This document shows positions 50,661 through 59,900 of a stretch of DNA of 64,000 nt, piece after piece. Position numbers and translations under genes: made by a program. Location of the stretch: IMG/VR virus record IMGVR_UViG_3300047678_000239, positions 1-64,000 of that record; one strand, written 5' to 3'. A model generated the notes under the pieces. It was not told where the DNA came from, did no database searches, and was given only the letters and a program-made list of their open reading frames with translations. This DNA comes from a virus. Positions within the stretch are counted from its first letter, which is position 1; the number at the start of each line of letters is the position of its first letter.

Positions 50661-51011
50661 TCAACCCTTGTATTTTAGAACACTAATCTTGTATTGCTTT
50701 GCAGCGTAATCCAAAGCGCTTGGCTTAAAAGAAGACACGCCACGTTGTGCAAATGCACGAAATTCGTTTTGAACCGTATTTCCTACGTCTATCAAATCGG
50801 ATACTTTTGGTTTAGCTCCACCAGCATCTTTCGAACCCAACCCAAATCCCTTGGTGTTATTATAACGAGCTGCCAAGTCGTTTGTTGGAGTATATGTTCC
50901 TCGCCCAGCGCGAGTGGCGGCACCCATTCCAAATTGTCCGCCCGCGGCGTAACGTTGCTCATCAGTCAAAGTGAGTGATGTTCTGTCGATTGGTTTTAGT
51001 GGGTCTGCCAT
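50661..51011 (-). CDS. Small virion-region protein, unknown (116 aa)
   Basis: A 116-residue protein. It is rich in Gly, Ala, Thr and Arg and probably partly disordered: LTDEQRYAAGGQFGMGAATR, AGRGTYTPTNDLAARYNNTK. The C-terminal third is a helix (SALDYAAKQYKISVLKYK). A TATTTATA box and a canonical GGAG ribosome site (18 nt from box to start) make expression as a late gene likely. It lies between a large propeller protein and the RuvC-like gene. No function is recognised; a small structural or tail-assembly protein is the default. Confidence 0.5.
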   Translation of the reverse strand: MADPLKPIDRTSLTLTDEQRYAAGGQFGMGAATRAGRGTYTPTNDLAARYNNTKGFGLGSKDAGGAKPKVSDLIDVGNTVQNEFRAFAQRGVSSFKPSALDYAAKQYKISVLKYKG

Positions 51012-51029
51012 GATGTGTTATCTCCTTTC

Positions 51030-51037
51030 TATAAATA
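51030..51037 (-). promoter_or_regulatory. TATTTATA box plus GGAG site
   Basis: Box, then AGAAAGGAG, then start codon at 51011. An example in which box and Shine-Dalgarno coexist, unlike the 3-nt-spaced cases. Confidence 0.5.
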
Positions 51038-51042
51038 TAATG

Positions 51043-54000
51043 TTAGGTGTCAAAACGGACGATAATGTTCACCGGCCAGTCGATAAGATTTTTGATTGGT
51101 TTTCCCAATTTTCCGACCAAGAGAAGTTCTCCTGAATCATTGTATAATCCAATTGTTGTAATATATGGAGCCAAGTAAGAACCCGTTGGGTCAAATGAAG
51201 AAGATTCGATGAAATTCAAGAAATTCTTGTTCACTTCAAATTTCTTCTTTCCACTGAACATGTCGATGTAATTCTTTACATCGTTATAATATTTTCTTGT
51301 TGAATTTGAATTTATGAACGTCGCTAATTTTGAATCCGTAAGAGTTCCCATGAAGTAATTAAGCAATAATCCTCCATCACGAATATCAATGATTCCATCT
51401 CCATCAATATCCAACACCATGTTATCAATCAAATTGGACTTTATGAATCCGTATATGTCTGGAGTCAAAAATTCATCGAACTGAGTAACAGCCGTTCCAG
51501 CAACTCCAGCCAATGTTTCAAGATACAACACATCTTCCGATTCTGTTTGTAAAACATCATTGTTCCACCAACTTTCGTCTTTGAGAGTGTCTTGTTCGAG
51601 AACAATTCCATTATCGTCTGTATCTTGGACAGTGTAAAATCTTTGCTTATTTAAAAATCTCAAAATAAGGTCAACGTCTTTTATATCAAATACGCCGTCT
51701 TGATTAACATCAAAAAGCATCGGATAATTGGCCAACGAAGAAGGTGAAGTAGAATAATTGAATTGGCTAGGAGCTATGCTGACCAAATATTCATGTTCGT
51801 AAATAGTGTGAGTGCCTTGATACTTTAGAGAAAATCCTCTTGAACCAGTGGATGACATTATTGTTTTGTAATTTTGCTCTGTTGAAGTTACAACCAACTG
51901 ACCGTTCTTGTAAAATACATTTCCGATTTTTGGATTCTTCTCAAAATTACTTACATTGTAAACATAAGTTGCTCCGTGATTACTTGCTGATATAAAAGTA
52001 TTGTTGTTGAGACTGGATGTGATGATATAATTGAAAGTAGAAAGATTTTGTGGGTAGTTGAAAACCGGACTTCCTACTGCCAAATACATTGAACCAGAAT
52101 ATGAGTCTGACAGAGCTGTAGAATAACCGTAATGATAGTGTGGTAGATTATTCTCTTTGTTTCTCTTCATCGTTCTAATCAAATCCCACGATGTATTTTG
52201 AGCATTGTAAGAGAATAAGGACACTCTTCCCAATACGAACTCTTGGTCTGTGGAACTTGTTGAATATGTTTGCCATTCCTCGATTCCGAACGATGCTCCA
52301 TTGTATGAACCTGTGTAATAAGCCTTGTCGGAACCATATCCAACAGAAGCATACCCACTACTTACAGAAACACTTCTAGCGAAATTACTATTCTTAGTTA
52401 CAGTTCTGTCTCCAAATGTCTTGTGTCTCAAAGCACAATCGTAAACAGAACAATCTTCATCTGTTCCAAAGCTGTAGAAATAAACTGCGCCCAATGATTG
52501 TGTTACTTGAGACGATGAATATGGGGTAAATCCCTTATCATAAAACGAGCATATTGCCAAGTGGTCGCCATCAATAGAAACTTTGTATCCAAATCCATCA
52601 ACCGGCAAATCAACCTGAACAAAGTTAAATGGAGCGTTTCGATTTAAATCCGCCCACTCTTCGTTGCCAACAAATGTCTTGTATCTTGACCAAGAAGCGG
52701 TGGGACATGGTGAGCCAGAATAAGAAGCAGTAAACAACGAAGCGTATCCGGCTCCTGTGGTTATTCTTGTTCCAACCAAAATTTTATCGGACGAAACAGA
52801 TACAGAAGAACCAAAATAATCACCAGCTGTGCTGGATGTGATGACCGTCTCCAACTCCCAACTGTAGTTTCCTGATATGAAATATGGGGCACTTTGTTCA
52901 TTGTAAATTTCCATACTTCCAGATTCAGCTATAATTGTGGTGCATTCGCCATCTTCCGACGAAATTTTTTGCCAAAATGATTGTGTAGGAATTCCTGAAC
53001 ATCCCAACGAACCATATTGCTTCTGTCTATAAACATACACGGCTCCAGCATTGTTGTTTAATCCTGGAGCACCAATAGCCATAATACCTCTGTCGTGACT
53101 TATCGCTGCACCAAATTGTGCATTGGAACCAGAACCTTCCAAAATATTAACCATTCCCCAATGGTCTGGTCCACCGGCATATTTGTGGTAAACATAAACC
53201 ATTCCAGACCCAGTTTGTGTGGCACAAGCATCTTCGGTCAATGAACCAATAGCAGCAAAATCATCTCTAACGGATACACTTGCCCCAAATCCATCTTGAT
53301 AGCTTGTGGTAAATGGAGAACGGAAAGTCTTAACCAATCTGTGCTGATTATATTCAGGGTCAAACTTGTAAATGTCGGCGCGTCCGTTCTTCTTAACAGC
53401 AACCGTTCTAATATCAGTTGGAGAGCCTACCAAAACGTATTTATACCAAGCTGATACAGAATATCCGAATCTTTCGTTTTCTGGTTTAAAAATTGAACCG
53501 GTTGTTACATATTTCCAAGAATCTGATGATGGAATGTAATCAATCAATCCTCCAGAGTTCTTAATGTCTTGTGCTTGAGCGTATGTGATTTCTTCTCCGT
53601 TGTAGTAGAATTGACCTGAGCCAGAGTCCCAAAATGAACGACTCTCTTCGCTGTTGTATGGGAACAATTCGTTCGTAGAAGGAAAGTGACTACCGCTAAC
53701 GAATAAATTGGTGAATCCATCGTCACATATCAACATCTCTTCATGAGGGCTTGAATAGTCGTATAATCTTACACTTTTTGGGTTTATTTTCTCTCCCCAA
53801 AAATCTTTATCAATTCTACCGACAAAAACTCTATCAGAAATTTTTCTAACTTCTTTTTCTTTTGTTATTGGGTTTTCTCCAACAAACTCAACTCCAAATT
53901 GATTGAGTGGATTGTCTTGATTTCTATAAAAAAGAGCATCTGTGGATGAATATGTCAATCTCTTATATTCTCCAGATGAATTCACTGGCTCTTTTGATGC

Positions 54001-54195
54001 ATCGTAATAATCGCTGCTCGATGGATAGAAGCTTCCTGAAATATTCAATCCCTCATTGACCACCATTTTATCCGCATAATAGGTGGAGTCTCCAAATGTA
54101 TCTACGCTAGCGCTATCAATGCTTTGTAATGTCCAATTTTTGTATGTCTTAAATGGACGAACCGTTATGTCGCTCTGCGTAAATTTCTTTTGCAT
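51043..54195 (-). CDS. Tail protein with seven FG-GAP-like propeller repeats and two dockerin-like calcium loops (1050 aa)
   Basis: Residues about 240-750 contain seven repeats of the form FG-x-S/A-V-S-x-x-x-D-x-hydrophobic-AIG, for example RFGYSVSAWYKYVLVGSPTD, GFGASVSVRDDFAAIGS, DYFGSSVSVSSDKILVGT and HYGYSTALSDS. They are separated by about 50-110 residues, as in integrin-alpha-type seven-bladed propellers. Residues about 825-945 carry two EF-hand-like loops: DVNQDGVFDIKDVDLILRFL and DIDGDGIIDIRDGGLLLNYF, as in dockerin repeats. The C terminus YITTIGLYNDSGELLLVGKL is shared with the gene at 55112-56239. It is probably a calcium-dependent adhesive tail or baseplate protein. TATTTATA box 7 nt before ATG. 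Confidence 0.72.
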   Translation of the reverse strand: MQKKFTQSDITVRPFKTYKNWTLQSIDSASVDTFGDSTYYADKMVVNEGLNISGSFYPSSSDYYDASKEPVNSSGEYKRLTYSSTDALFYRNQDNPLNQFGVEFVGENPITKEKEVRKISDRVFVGRIDKDFWGEKINPKSVRLYDYSSPHEEMLICDDGFTNLFVSGSHFPSTNELFPYNSEESRSFWDSGSGQFYYNGEEITYAQAQDIKNSGGLIDYIPSSDSWKYVTTGSIFKPENERFGYSVSAWYKYVLVGSPTDIRTVAVKKNGRADIYKFDPEYNQHRLVKTFRSPFTTSYQDGFGASVSVRDDFAAIGSLTEDACATQTGSGMVYVYHKYAGGPDHWGMVNILEGSGSNAQFGAAISHDRGIMAIGAPGLNNNAGAVYVYRQKQYGSLGCSGIPTQSFWQKISSEDGECTTIIAESGSMEIYNEQSAPYFISGNYSWELETVITSSTAGDYFGSSVSVSSDKILVGTRITTGAGYASLFTASYSGSPCPTASWSRYKTFVGNEEWADLNRNAPFNFVQVDLPVDGFGYKVSIDGDHLAICSFYDKGFTPYSSSQVTQSLGAVYFYSFGTDEDCSVYDCALRHKTFGDRTVTKNSNFARSVSVSSGYASVGYGSDKAYYTGSYNGASFGIEEWQTYSTSSTDQEFVLGRVSLFSYNAQNTSWDLIRTMKRNKENNLPHYHYGYSTALSDSYSGSMYLAVGSPVFNYPQNLSTFNYIITSSLNNNTFISASNHGATYVYNVSNFEKNPKIGNVFYKNGQLVVTSTEQNYKTIMSSTGSRGFSLKYQGTHTIYEHEYLVSIAPSQFNYSTSPSSLANYPMLFDVNQDGVFDIKDVDLILRFLNKQRFYTVQDTDDNGIVLEQDTLKDESWWNNDVLQTESEDVLYLETLAGVAGTAVTQFDEFLTPDIYGFIKSNLIDNMVLDIDGDGIIDIRDGGLLLNYFMGTLTDSKLATFINSNSTRKYYNDVKNYIDMFSGKKKFEVNKNFLNFIESSSFDPTGSYLAPYITTIGLYNDSGELLLVGKLGKPIKNLIDWPVNIIVRFDT

Positions 54196-54202
54196 ATACT
54201 AC

Positions 54203-54210
54203 TATAAATA
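54203..54210 (-). promoter_or_regulatory. TATTTATA box before the propeller protein
   Basis: Lies 7 nt before the start codon at 54195. It is immediately next to the stop of the endonuclease gene at 54212. Confidence 0.5.
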
Positions 54211-54211
54211 T

Positions 54212-55048
54212 TCAGACCGATGCTTTATTGGTTGTCTTCAACACCTTCATTTCTTTCAATTTATCCTCTATGATTGATATGTTCTTTTTTATATCAGATT
54301 CCCAAAATCGAATAACTTCATAACCTCTAACTTTGGCCATATCTTCTTTAAGTCTGTCCTTGATTCTTGCTTTTTCGGCTCCCCAAAAATGATGCTTTGT
54401 GTTAGGATTTCCGTGCCAATAATCTCCATCAATCTCTATAATGATAGGTTTGTTTTTCAACTTGAAGTCGTAAGAACCACATGTTTTTCCGTCGTGGATG
54501 AAAAATCCATAGTGATACTTAATACCCAGCCTATCTAACTCATTTGACACTTTTGTTTCCAGTTTATTCTTACTACGAAGAGACATCATTTTTTCGACGG
54601 CTTCTGGAGTGTGAGTTTTACCGAACATTGGATTTTTCTCACCAGCGGAAAGGCCGTTCTTTATTCTCGTTGCTGAGATTTTGGCTCGGACCTCTGGTCG
54701 AGTTGATGAATTATTTTGGCCCATGTTATCCGGTCTCGGGTGGCTATTTGCTGAGCCTATTTTTTTCTTCGTTTCATCGCTCAGCTCGGCGCCGGTTCTA
54801 TGAGACTTTACTCCCGTCCATGTTTTTCTCATTTCACGGAGGCACTCTTTCGAACAAGAATTTCCCTTTTTTGCCTTAGACTTTGTTATTTTTCCACAAA
54901 TCTCACACTCAACCCATCCCAAAAATCTAAAGTCATCAATATTTTCTTCAACATATTCCTGGAATACTTTTCCGTGACTTTTCAAGTGCATCGGAAACGC
55001 TTTTGGATGAATTTCCCTCTTACAAATCTTACAGGTTATGTTGCTCAT
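54212..55048 (-). CDS. Homing endonuclease, NUMOD-like plus DUF559/VSR-like nuclease
   Basis: An intact 278-residue gene. The start chosen is ATG at 55048 (MSNITCKICKREIHPKAFPM), 3 nt after a TATTTATG box; a longer frame starts with TTG. N-terminal zinc knuckles (CKIC; CEICGKITKSKAKKGNSCSK) and NUMOD3-like segments (GAELSDETKKKIGSANSH; GEKNPMFGKTHTPEAVEKM) bind DNA. The C-terminal nuclease has SYDFKLKNKPIIIEIDGDYW followed by HG, then KVRGYEVIRFWESDI, the VSR/DUF559 core with E-I-DG-x-x-WH. It resembles the broken copy at 45043-45809 in parts and layout. It lies between two tail protein genes and probably homes there. Confidence 0.8.
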   Translation of the reverse strand: MSNITCKICKREIHPKAFPMHLKSHGKVFQEYVEENIDDFRFLGWVECEICGKITKSKAKKGNSCSKECLREMRKTWTGVKSHRTGAELSDETKKKIGSANSHPRPDNMGQNNSSTRPEVRAKISATRIKNGLSAGEKNPMFGKTHTPEAVEKMMSLRSKNKLETKVSNELDRLGIKYHYGFFIHDGKTCGSYDFKLKNKPIIIEIDGDYWHGNPNTKHHFWGAEKARIKDRLKEDMAKVRGYEVIRFWESDIKKNISIIEDKLKEMKVLKTTNKASV

Positions 55049-55051
55049 AAC

Positions 55052-55059
55052 CATAAATA
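55052..55059 (-). promoter_or_regulatory. TATTTATG box, 3 nt before endonuclease start
   Basis: Reads TATTTATG-GTT-ATG; it decides the start codon at 55048 for the endonuclease. Spacing again is 3 nt. Confidence 0.5.
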
Positions 55060-55111
55060 TCAAACCAAATCACCAAAATGCTCACTATCCAGTCATATAT
55101 TAATCAACACC

Positions 55112-56239
55112 TCAAACATCAAGGCGAATTTTTATAAGAGTTTCATTAGAAAAATTCTTGAGCGCAGCTTGGCTTAACTTAGCTACGGCTACAAGGTCGT
55201 TGTTTTCATTGTAAAGACCAACTGTGGTGATGTAAACTTGAGGGTCGGTCGAGAAGCTAGAGAATCTCAATTTACCAACATCACCCGAATCAATTACTCC
55301 AGCATCTGCTTCAGCTTGAGTGTAGACAAAGGTTGGGTTGTTTGAATAATTAAACTCTTGATTCTTAACTCTAATAAAATAATGACGAGCTGGAACGTAT
55401 TCAGTAACTCTAGCTCGGATGGAACCGGTGTGGTTATTGATGATGCAATTTGCAAATCTGTTATGCATCAAAGCGTATGAATTATTTGTTCCAAGACTGC
55501 TTGTTGGAGTGGATAAAGCTCTACCTGTAGGAGACGTTCCCACAATGGAACTGATTACCGATGGGTTCAAGATTACCAACCCGAGGTCAGGATACATTGA
55601 ACCTGCTCCAGAATACACAACTTGACCGAGACTGTTTAGATTTGCTCCACCAGCCAATGTTCCTTGAACAATGTTGTAACGTTTTCCACCAGCGGTTCCG
55701 GATGGTGTCTTATTATAACGTGAATCATCAATGAAAGTGAATGTTCCCTTAGAACCAACCAAAGTTAGTTCAAATTGACCTGGGTCAAGTCTATCCTTAA
55801 CTTTAGCTCCGGAGAAATTGATGGAATAAATGTCAACTGAGTTTACTTCTGATGTAGCAGAACCGGTGTAGAAAGTGAACAAAGCGTCATCTGGAATCAA
55901 CAAGAAGTTTCTATATTGATTGTAAACCGCTTGAGTTGGTTTCAACAAGCTTCCGTTTGATGTATTCAAGTCAAAACCAGAAGAACCAGAACCAGCATAA
56001 TGACCATAAGCTACAGACAAATATACTTCGGATGAAGCGGAGCCGGTTGGTTGGTCATAAAGATTGATATAATACAATCCATTTAGAGGAACCAAAGCAG
56101 ACGAACCGGTGATTTTTGCTTGAGCACTTGAAGTGTAGAACGCTGTCCATTGTGACTGCCCACCGGAAAACATTCCGGTAGATACTTGTTGGACTCTACC
56201 CGAAACAACGTCAGTTTGGTCAAAATTCTTAAAAATCAT
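55112..56239 (-). CDS. Tail/baseplate structural protein with ITT-GLYN C terminus (375 aa)
   Basis: A 375-residue, beta-rich protein. N-terminal motif FKNFDQTDVVSGRVQQVSTG, then GGQSQWTAFYTSS, resembling openings of baseplate-associated proteins in marine T4-like phages. The C-terminal 45 residues (VYITTVGLYNENNDLVAVAK, then ALKNFSNETLIKIRLD) are shared with the 1050-residue propeller protein. This suggests a common attachment element for docking these proteins on the same partner. It is separated by 8 nt from its upstream neighbour. No enzyme motif. Role is inferred. Confidence 0.6.
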   Translation of the reverse strand: MIFKNFDQTDVVSGRVQQVSTGMFSGGQSQWTAFYTSSAQAKITGSSALVPLNGLYYINLYDQPTGSASSEVYLSVAYGHYAGSGSSGFDLNTSNGSLLKPTQAVYNQYRNFLLIPDDALFTFYTGSATSEVNSVDIYSINFSGAKVKDRLDPGQFELTLVGSKGTFTFIDDSRYNKTPSGTAGGKRYNIVQGTLAGGANLNSLGQVVYSGAGSMYPDLGLVILNPSVISSIVGTSPTGRALSTPTSSLGTNNSYALMHNRFANCIINNHTGSIRARVTEYVPARHYFIRVKNQEFNYSNNPTFVYTQAEADAGVIDSGDVGKLRFSSFSTDPQVYITTVGLYNENNDLVAVAKLSQAALKNFSNETLIKIRLDV

Positions 56240-56247
56240 GGTCTAAA

Positions 56248-56871
56248 TTATTTAACAGTAACGGTGACAGGAATAGAAACAGAACCACCACTTTCATTTC
56301 CAACGATTGTCAAACGTGTCGTTGTTGTGGTAGTCAAAGAGGCGTTTGGAACAAAGCGGAATCTCAAACCAAGAGCAACTTGTGCCGTTGTTGAAGAAAC
56401 GTCACCAATGAACGTAGGAATGGTAGCGTTCGTTGATTGCAATTGCTCTCCAATAATTGTTCCTGCATTCTTGTTGGATAGAATTGCTGTGTATCCAAGT
56501 GTTGTGTTGTAAAGAGGATTGGTCGATGGAACAATGATAACTTCACCCTTATAATCGCTGGTGACATTGATTGAACTTTGTCCAAGACTAATAACTGGAA
56601 TAGCAGAAACTCCTGATGGGAGTGTGACGAGCTTATACTTCAAAACTTGTGTTTCATCAGTGAACGCTTCCAAAATTGGTGTGTTTCTGATTGCTAAATC
56701 GTAGTAAGCTGAACCTTGTGGGTGGGCTGGTTGATAAAGCTTGTAGTCGATTTCGTCGTCCGACAGTGCAAACGATGTGATGTTCAATCCGCCTTGAGTG
56801 GCCAAAAGCTCACGACCCTTTTTGGTTAGGACGGCATCTACGGTCACGGTTACATTGTTGAGATAACTCAT
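56248..56871 (-). CDS. Conserved marine T4-like tail protein (TKKGRELLA family)
   Basis: A 207-residue protein. The N terminus VTVDAVLTKKGRELLATQGG, then ITSFALSDDEIDYKLYQPAH and YYDLAIRNTPILEAFTDETQ, is a conserved pattern of hypothetical tail proteins in marine T4-like phages. The C-terminal half is a beta domain with TTTTTTRLTIVG. The start chosen is ATG at 56871 with an AAGGAA ribosome site; a longer GTG start would remove the site. A TATTTATG box lies 17 nt upstream. Function not established; possibly part of the baseplate hub or fibre connector. Confidence 0.6.
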   Translation of the reverse strand: MSYLNNVTVTVDAVLTKKGRELLATQGGLNITSFALSDDEIDYKLYQPAHPQGSAYYDLAIRNTPILEAFTDETQVLKYKLVTLPSGVSAIPVISLGQSSINVTSDYKGEVIIVPSTNPLYNTTLGYTAILSNKNAGTIIGEQLQSTNATIPTFIGDVSSTTAQVALGLRFRFVPNASLTTTTTTRLTIVGNESGGSVSIPVTVTVK

Positions 56872-56888
56872 ATTTCTATTCCTTTCCA

Positions 56889-56896
56889 CATAAATA
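56889..56896 (-). promoter_or_regulatory. TATTTATG box with AAGGAA site
   Basis: Lies 17 nt before the start codon at 56871, with an AAGGAA ribosome site between box and start. Confidence 0.45.
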
Positions 56897-56925
56897 TAAG
56901 GGTGTTTGACATTTTTCAGTAATTT

Positions 56926-59900
56926 TTAGGTTGTGACAGAACTAATAATAACTGGCAAGGAATTATCCAAAATACCACTTCCAGACTGTATTGTGGTTCT
57001 TTCTGTCTGTAGTCCCTTTTTGAAGATTCCCGATGGCCTGCTATAGTTGTCCAAAGTAACCATTGGATTACGGTTATTTAGGGATTTTTTATATTTGTAA
57101 TGGGTTCCATAGTATCCGTTAAGTGGATAGGAATTTAATGGGGAGTTCTGTGAGGACAAATTGTGTCTATATGAATACGCTGAGTCTCTGATTCTGCTAA
57201 AGAAGAATCCACTTGCATTTCCAACAAGAATATCAAACAAAGAAGTATCAGAGTCGAGCGATGATAGGCTTGCTGTCATCATTCCGTTCAACAGATACAC
57301 CTGATAGTTGCTATTATATACGTCGATAGCATTAACTTGAAAATTTGAGCCAGAGCGAATTGTTGCCGTAATTCCCAATCTTACGTTCGCTGAACCACTG
57401 ACCAAGCTGCTGGACACCATATTTGCATCCAGTCCATAATTTTGGAAGCTTCCCACCAACGTAACATCGTTGGATACCGGACCAGACAGATAATTTCCTC
57501 CGGACAATGTAATACCGCTAATAGAACCAATGAAATTCATATTGGCTGCAATAATTTTGAAATCTGGAATGGTTGTTACTGTTGGAAACTTAGAAATATT
57601 AACCTGCTCGTAAGGGTGGATAATCGTTTTAAATTCTCCTCTGTTCGTAGCGTATGCCTCTGCGTCTGACATAGAAGAGGTAGGTTTGTTCTTATTTCTT
57701 ACGGAATAAGATTTATCAATTGGAATAACCTCAACACGCCAATAGTCGTCTTTATAATATGTGACACCATCTTTTGCAAGGATTTCAAATCCAAATGGCT
57801 CCAATCTGTCTGGGAAAAAGAATCCTTCCGAATCTTCATATAGAGACGTTCCTGTTACAATAGTTTTGATGGATTGCGTCAATTGAGGAACCAATTCACT
57901 TGGAACATCCTTTGAAACAAACATTAAATCAGCAACATTGATGTTAACCGTTTCCTGAACGATTGGTTTCAACTGAATTTTTGGTCTTTCAAGGATGGAC
58001 GGTTCTATCAACAATCCGTCTACAAGCTTGGCTCTAACAGGAACCAATTTTTTAATATACTTGAATAGAGACTTATCAAAGTAAGCTCTAACCAAATTCA
58101 TGAAGCTTTGATAATCAACTTGTCCAAATCCTTGACTGTAAAATACCTCTTTAAACTTTTCAAATCTTCCATAGGTTCTCTCATATACATCAGACGGCTT
58201 TCCAATCAAGTCTCCAAATTCAAAATTACCAAAGAACTTGATTATTTCGAGATTTATCTGCTCTGTAGGTGAGAAAAATATTCCAAGTTTATTTGTATCA
58301 ACGGTGGAGTCTTCTGTGGCTCTTAGCGTAGAACGACTGTCAGGCGACAGGTTGGACGATAGAATCTGTTGTTTGTAATTTACTTTATTACTTCTGAACT
58401 TATTCGAACCAAAATTTGGCAGATTCATTGTCTGCCTTGTCTCAAACTTCTTGAATTGATATGGGAAGGTTGGAGTAGCAGTGTAAGTATCACACTCAAC
58501 AGAATTCAATATTTGGGAACCGGCGAATGGAAAATTAGACGCGGAGATTTCTGAGGACATTGTTCTAAACGCAGAGTTTTGAATTGTCAGATTTCCGGAG
58601 CCTGTATTTAGATTTATAGGGGTAGAGAACGAAATTCTTACCAAGTTTTTTTCAACCATCGACTGTGGGTTATCTGTGTCATACGCTCCTTTGAATGATG
58701 CGTGGTGATTGAATCTGGTCGTTGATAAGAAATTTTCCCATATCTTGATTTCATCAATTGTTCCAAAGAAAGCCTCTGGGTCCAAACTCAACGAGGATGT
58801 GTTTTGCTGGTAATTTCCAAGATACAAACGAGTCGGCTGTCTAAAAGATGTATTATAGCTTCCGCTCAAAAACATGCTGGCGGATGCTTGGAAAGTTGTT
58901 CTCGAATCTTCATTTCTGCGAACCAAAACACTGTATCTTTGTGGGTAGTTATCGATGGTCGCTATTGAAGCTGTTGGACTTATGTTGAAATCAGCACTTA
59001 CTTTCGATTTTCTCAATACCAGAGAATATACGTCTCCATTAAAGAATGGTGCTCTTTCAGTCATCGCTGTTAGGGTGTTGCTTCCGGTGTTTTGAATTGT
59101 GAAAAATGCCTTACCCCAATCGTTACCCTTCTCCTTAACAATACCAATAGCCCAATTGGTTCCACCAACTGCCAATCTAAAAATCTTTCCCTCATCACTT
59201 GTTTTATTTGGTTCAAAAGAGAAATTGAATTCGAGGGATTGAGCACTTCCCGTCCAAGGAACGTTGAAGTATTCCCCACTTCCGCTGAAGTATGGCGAAT
59301 ATTTTGTCTCATCAATAATGTATAGTGAATTTTGGTCTAGTTCCGTTGTATATTCAACTCCACCATATTCTTTGATTTGAATGATGTTTCTTGGAATTCC
59401 ATAGCAACTAATCAAAGCGTTTATAGCAGCCTCAGTTCCCTTGGACTTCAATATGAATGGAAGGCTGTTTAGGATTCTCTTCCATATGAACTTGTTTCTA
59501 TCGTCTTCTGACATATCTCCAACCTTGTCATATAGCGGAGAATCTACATCAAAATCGCTCTTGGAAAACGACGCTAGTATCAGCGGAAGGTTTTCTCTAC
59601 CAATTTCTGGCTCCCAACCGAGAGAAGACAACATGTTATAAACAACGTCTTTCGAAATTCCTTCTATTTCCGAGCTAGAAGCGTCATTCTTTTCAGTAAA
59701 TTGAGTGATGTATAGAGTTAAGTTGTCAAAGTAATGACCAATCAAGTTCACAAATCTGACATACTCGTAGTTTTCCGCAACTTCAATTACACTTGACGGA
59801 AGATTGTTTTGCAAACTGTCTCCATTATCTCTGTCATATCTTGAGCCAGAAGACATTCCACTATAAACTCTCGTGTGTTCTGAGAACCAATTTGGATTGT

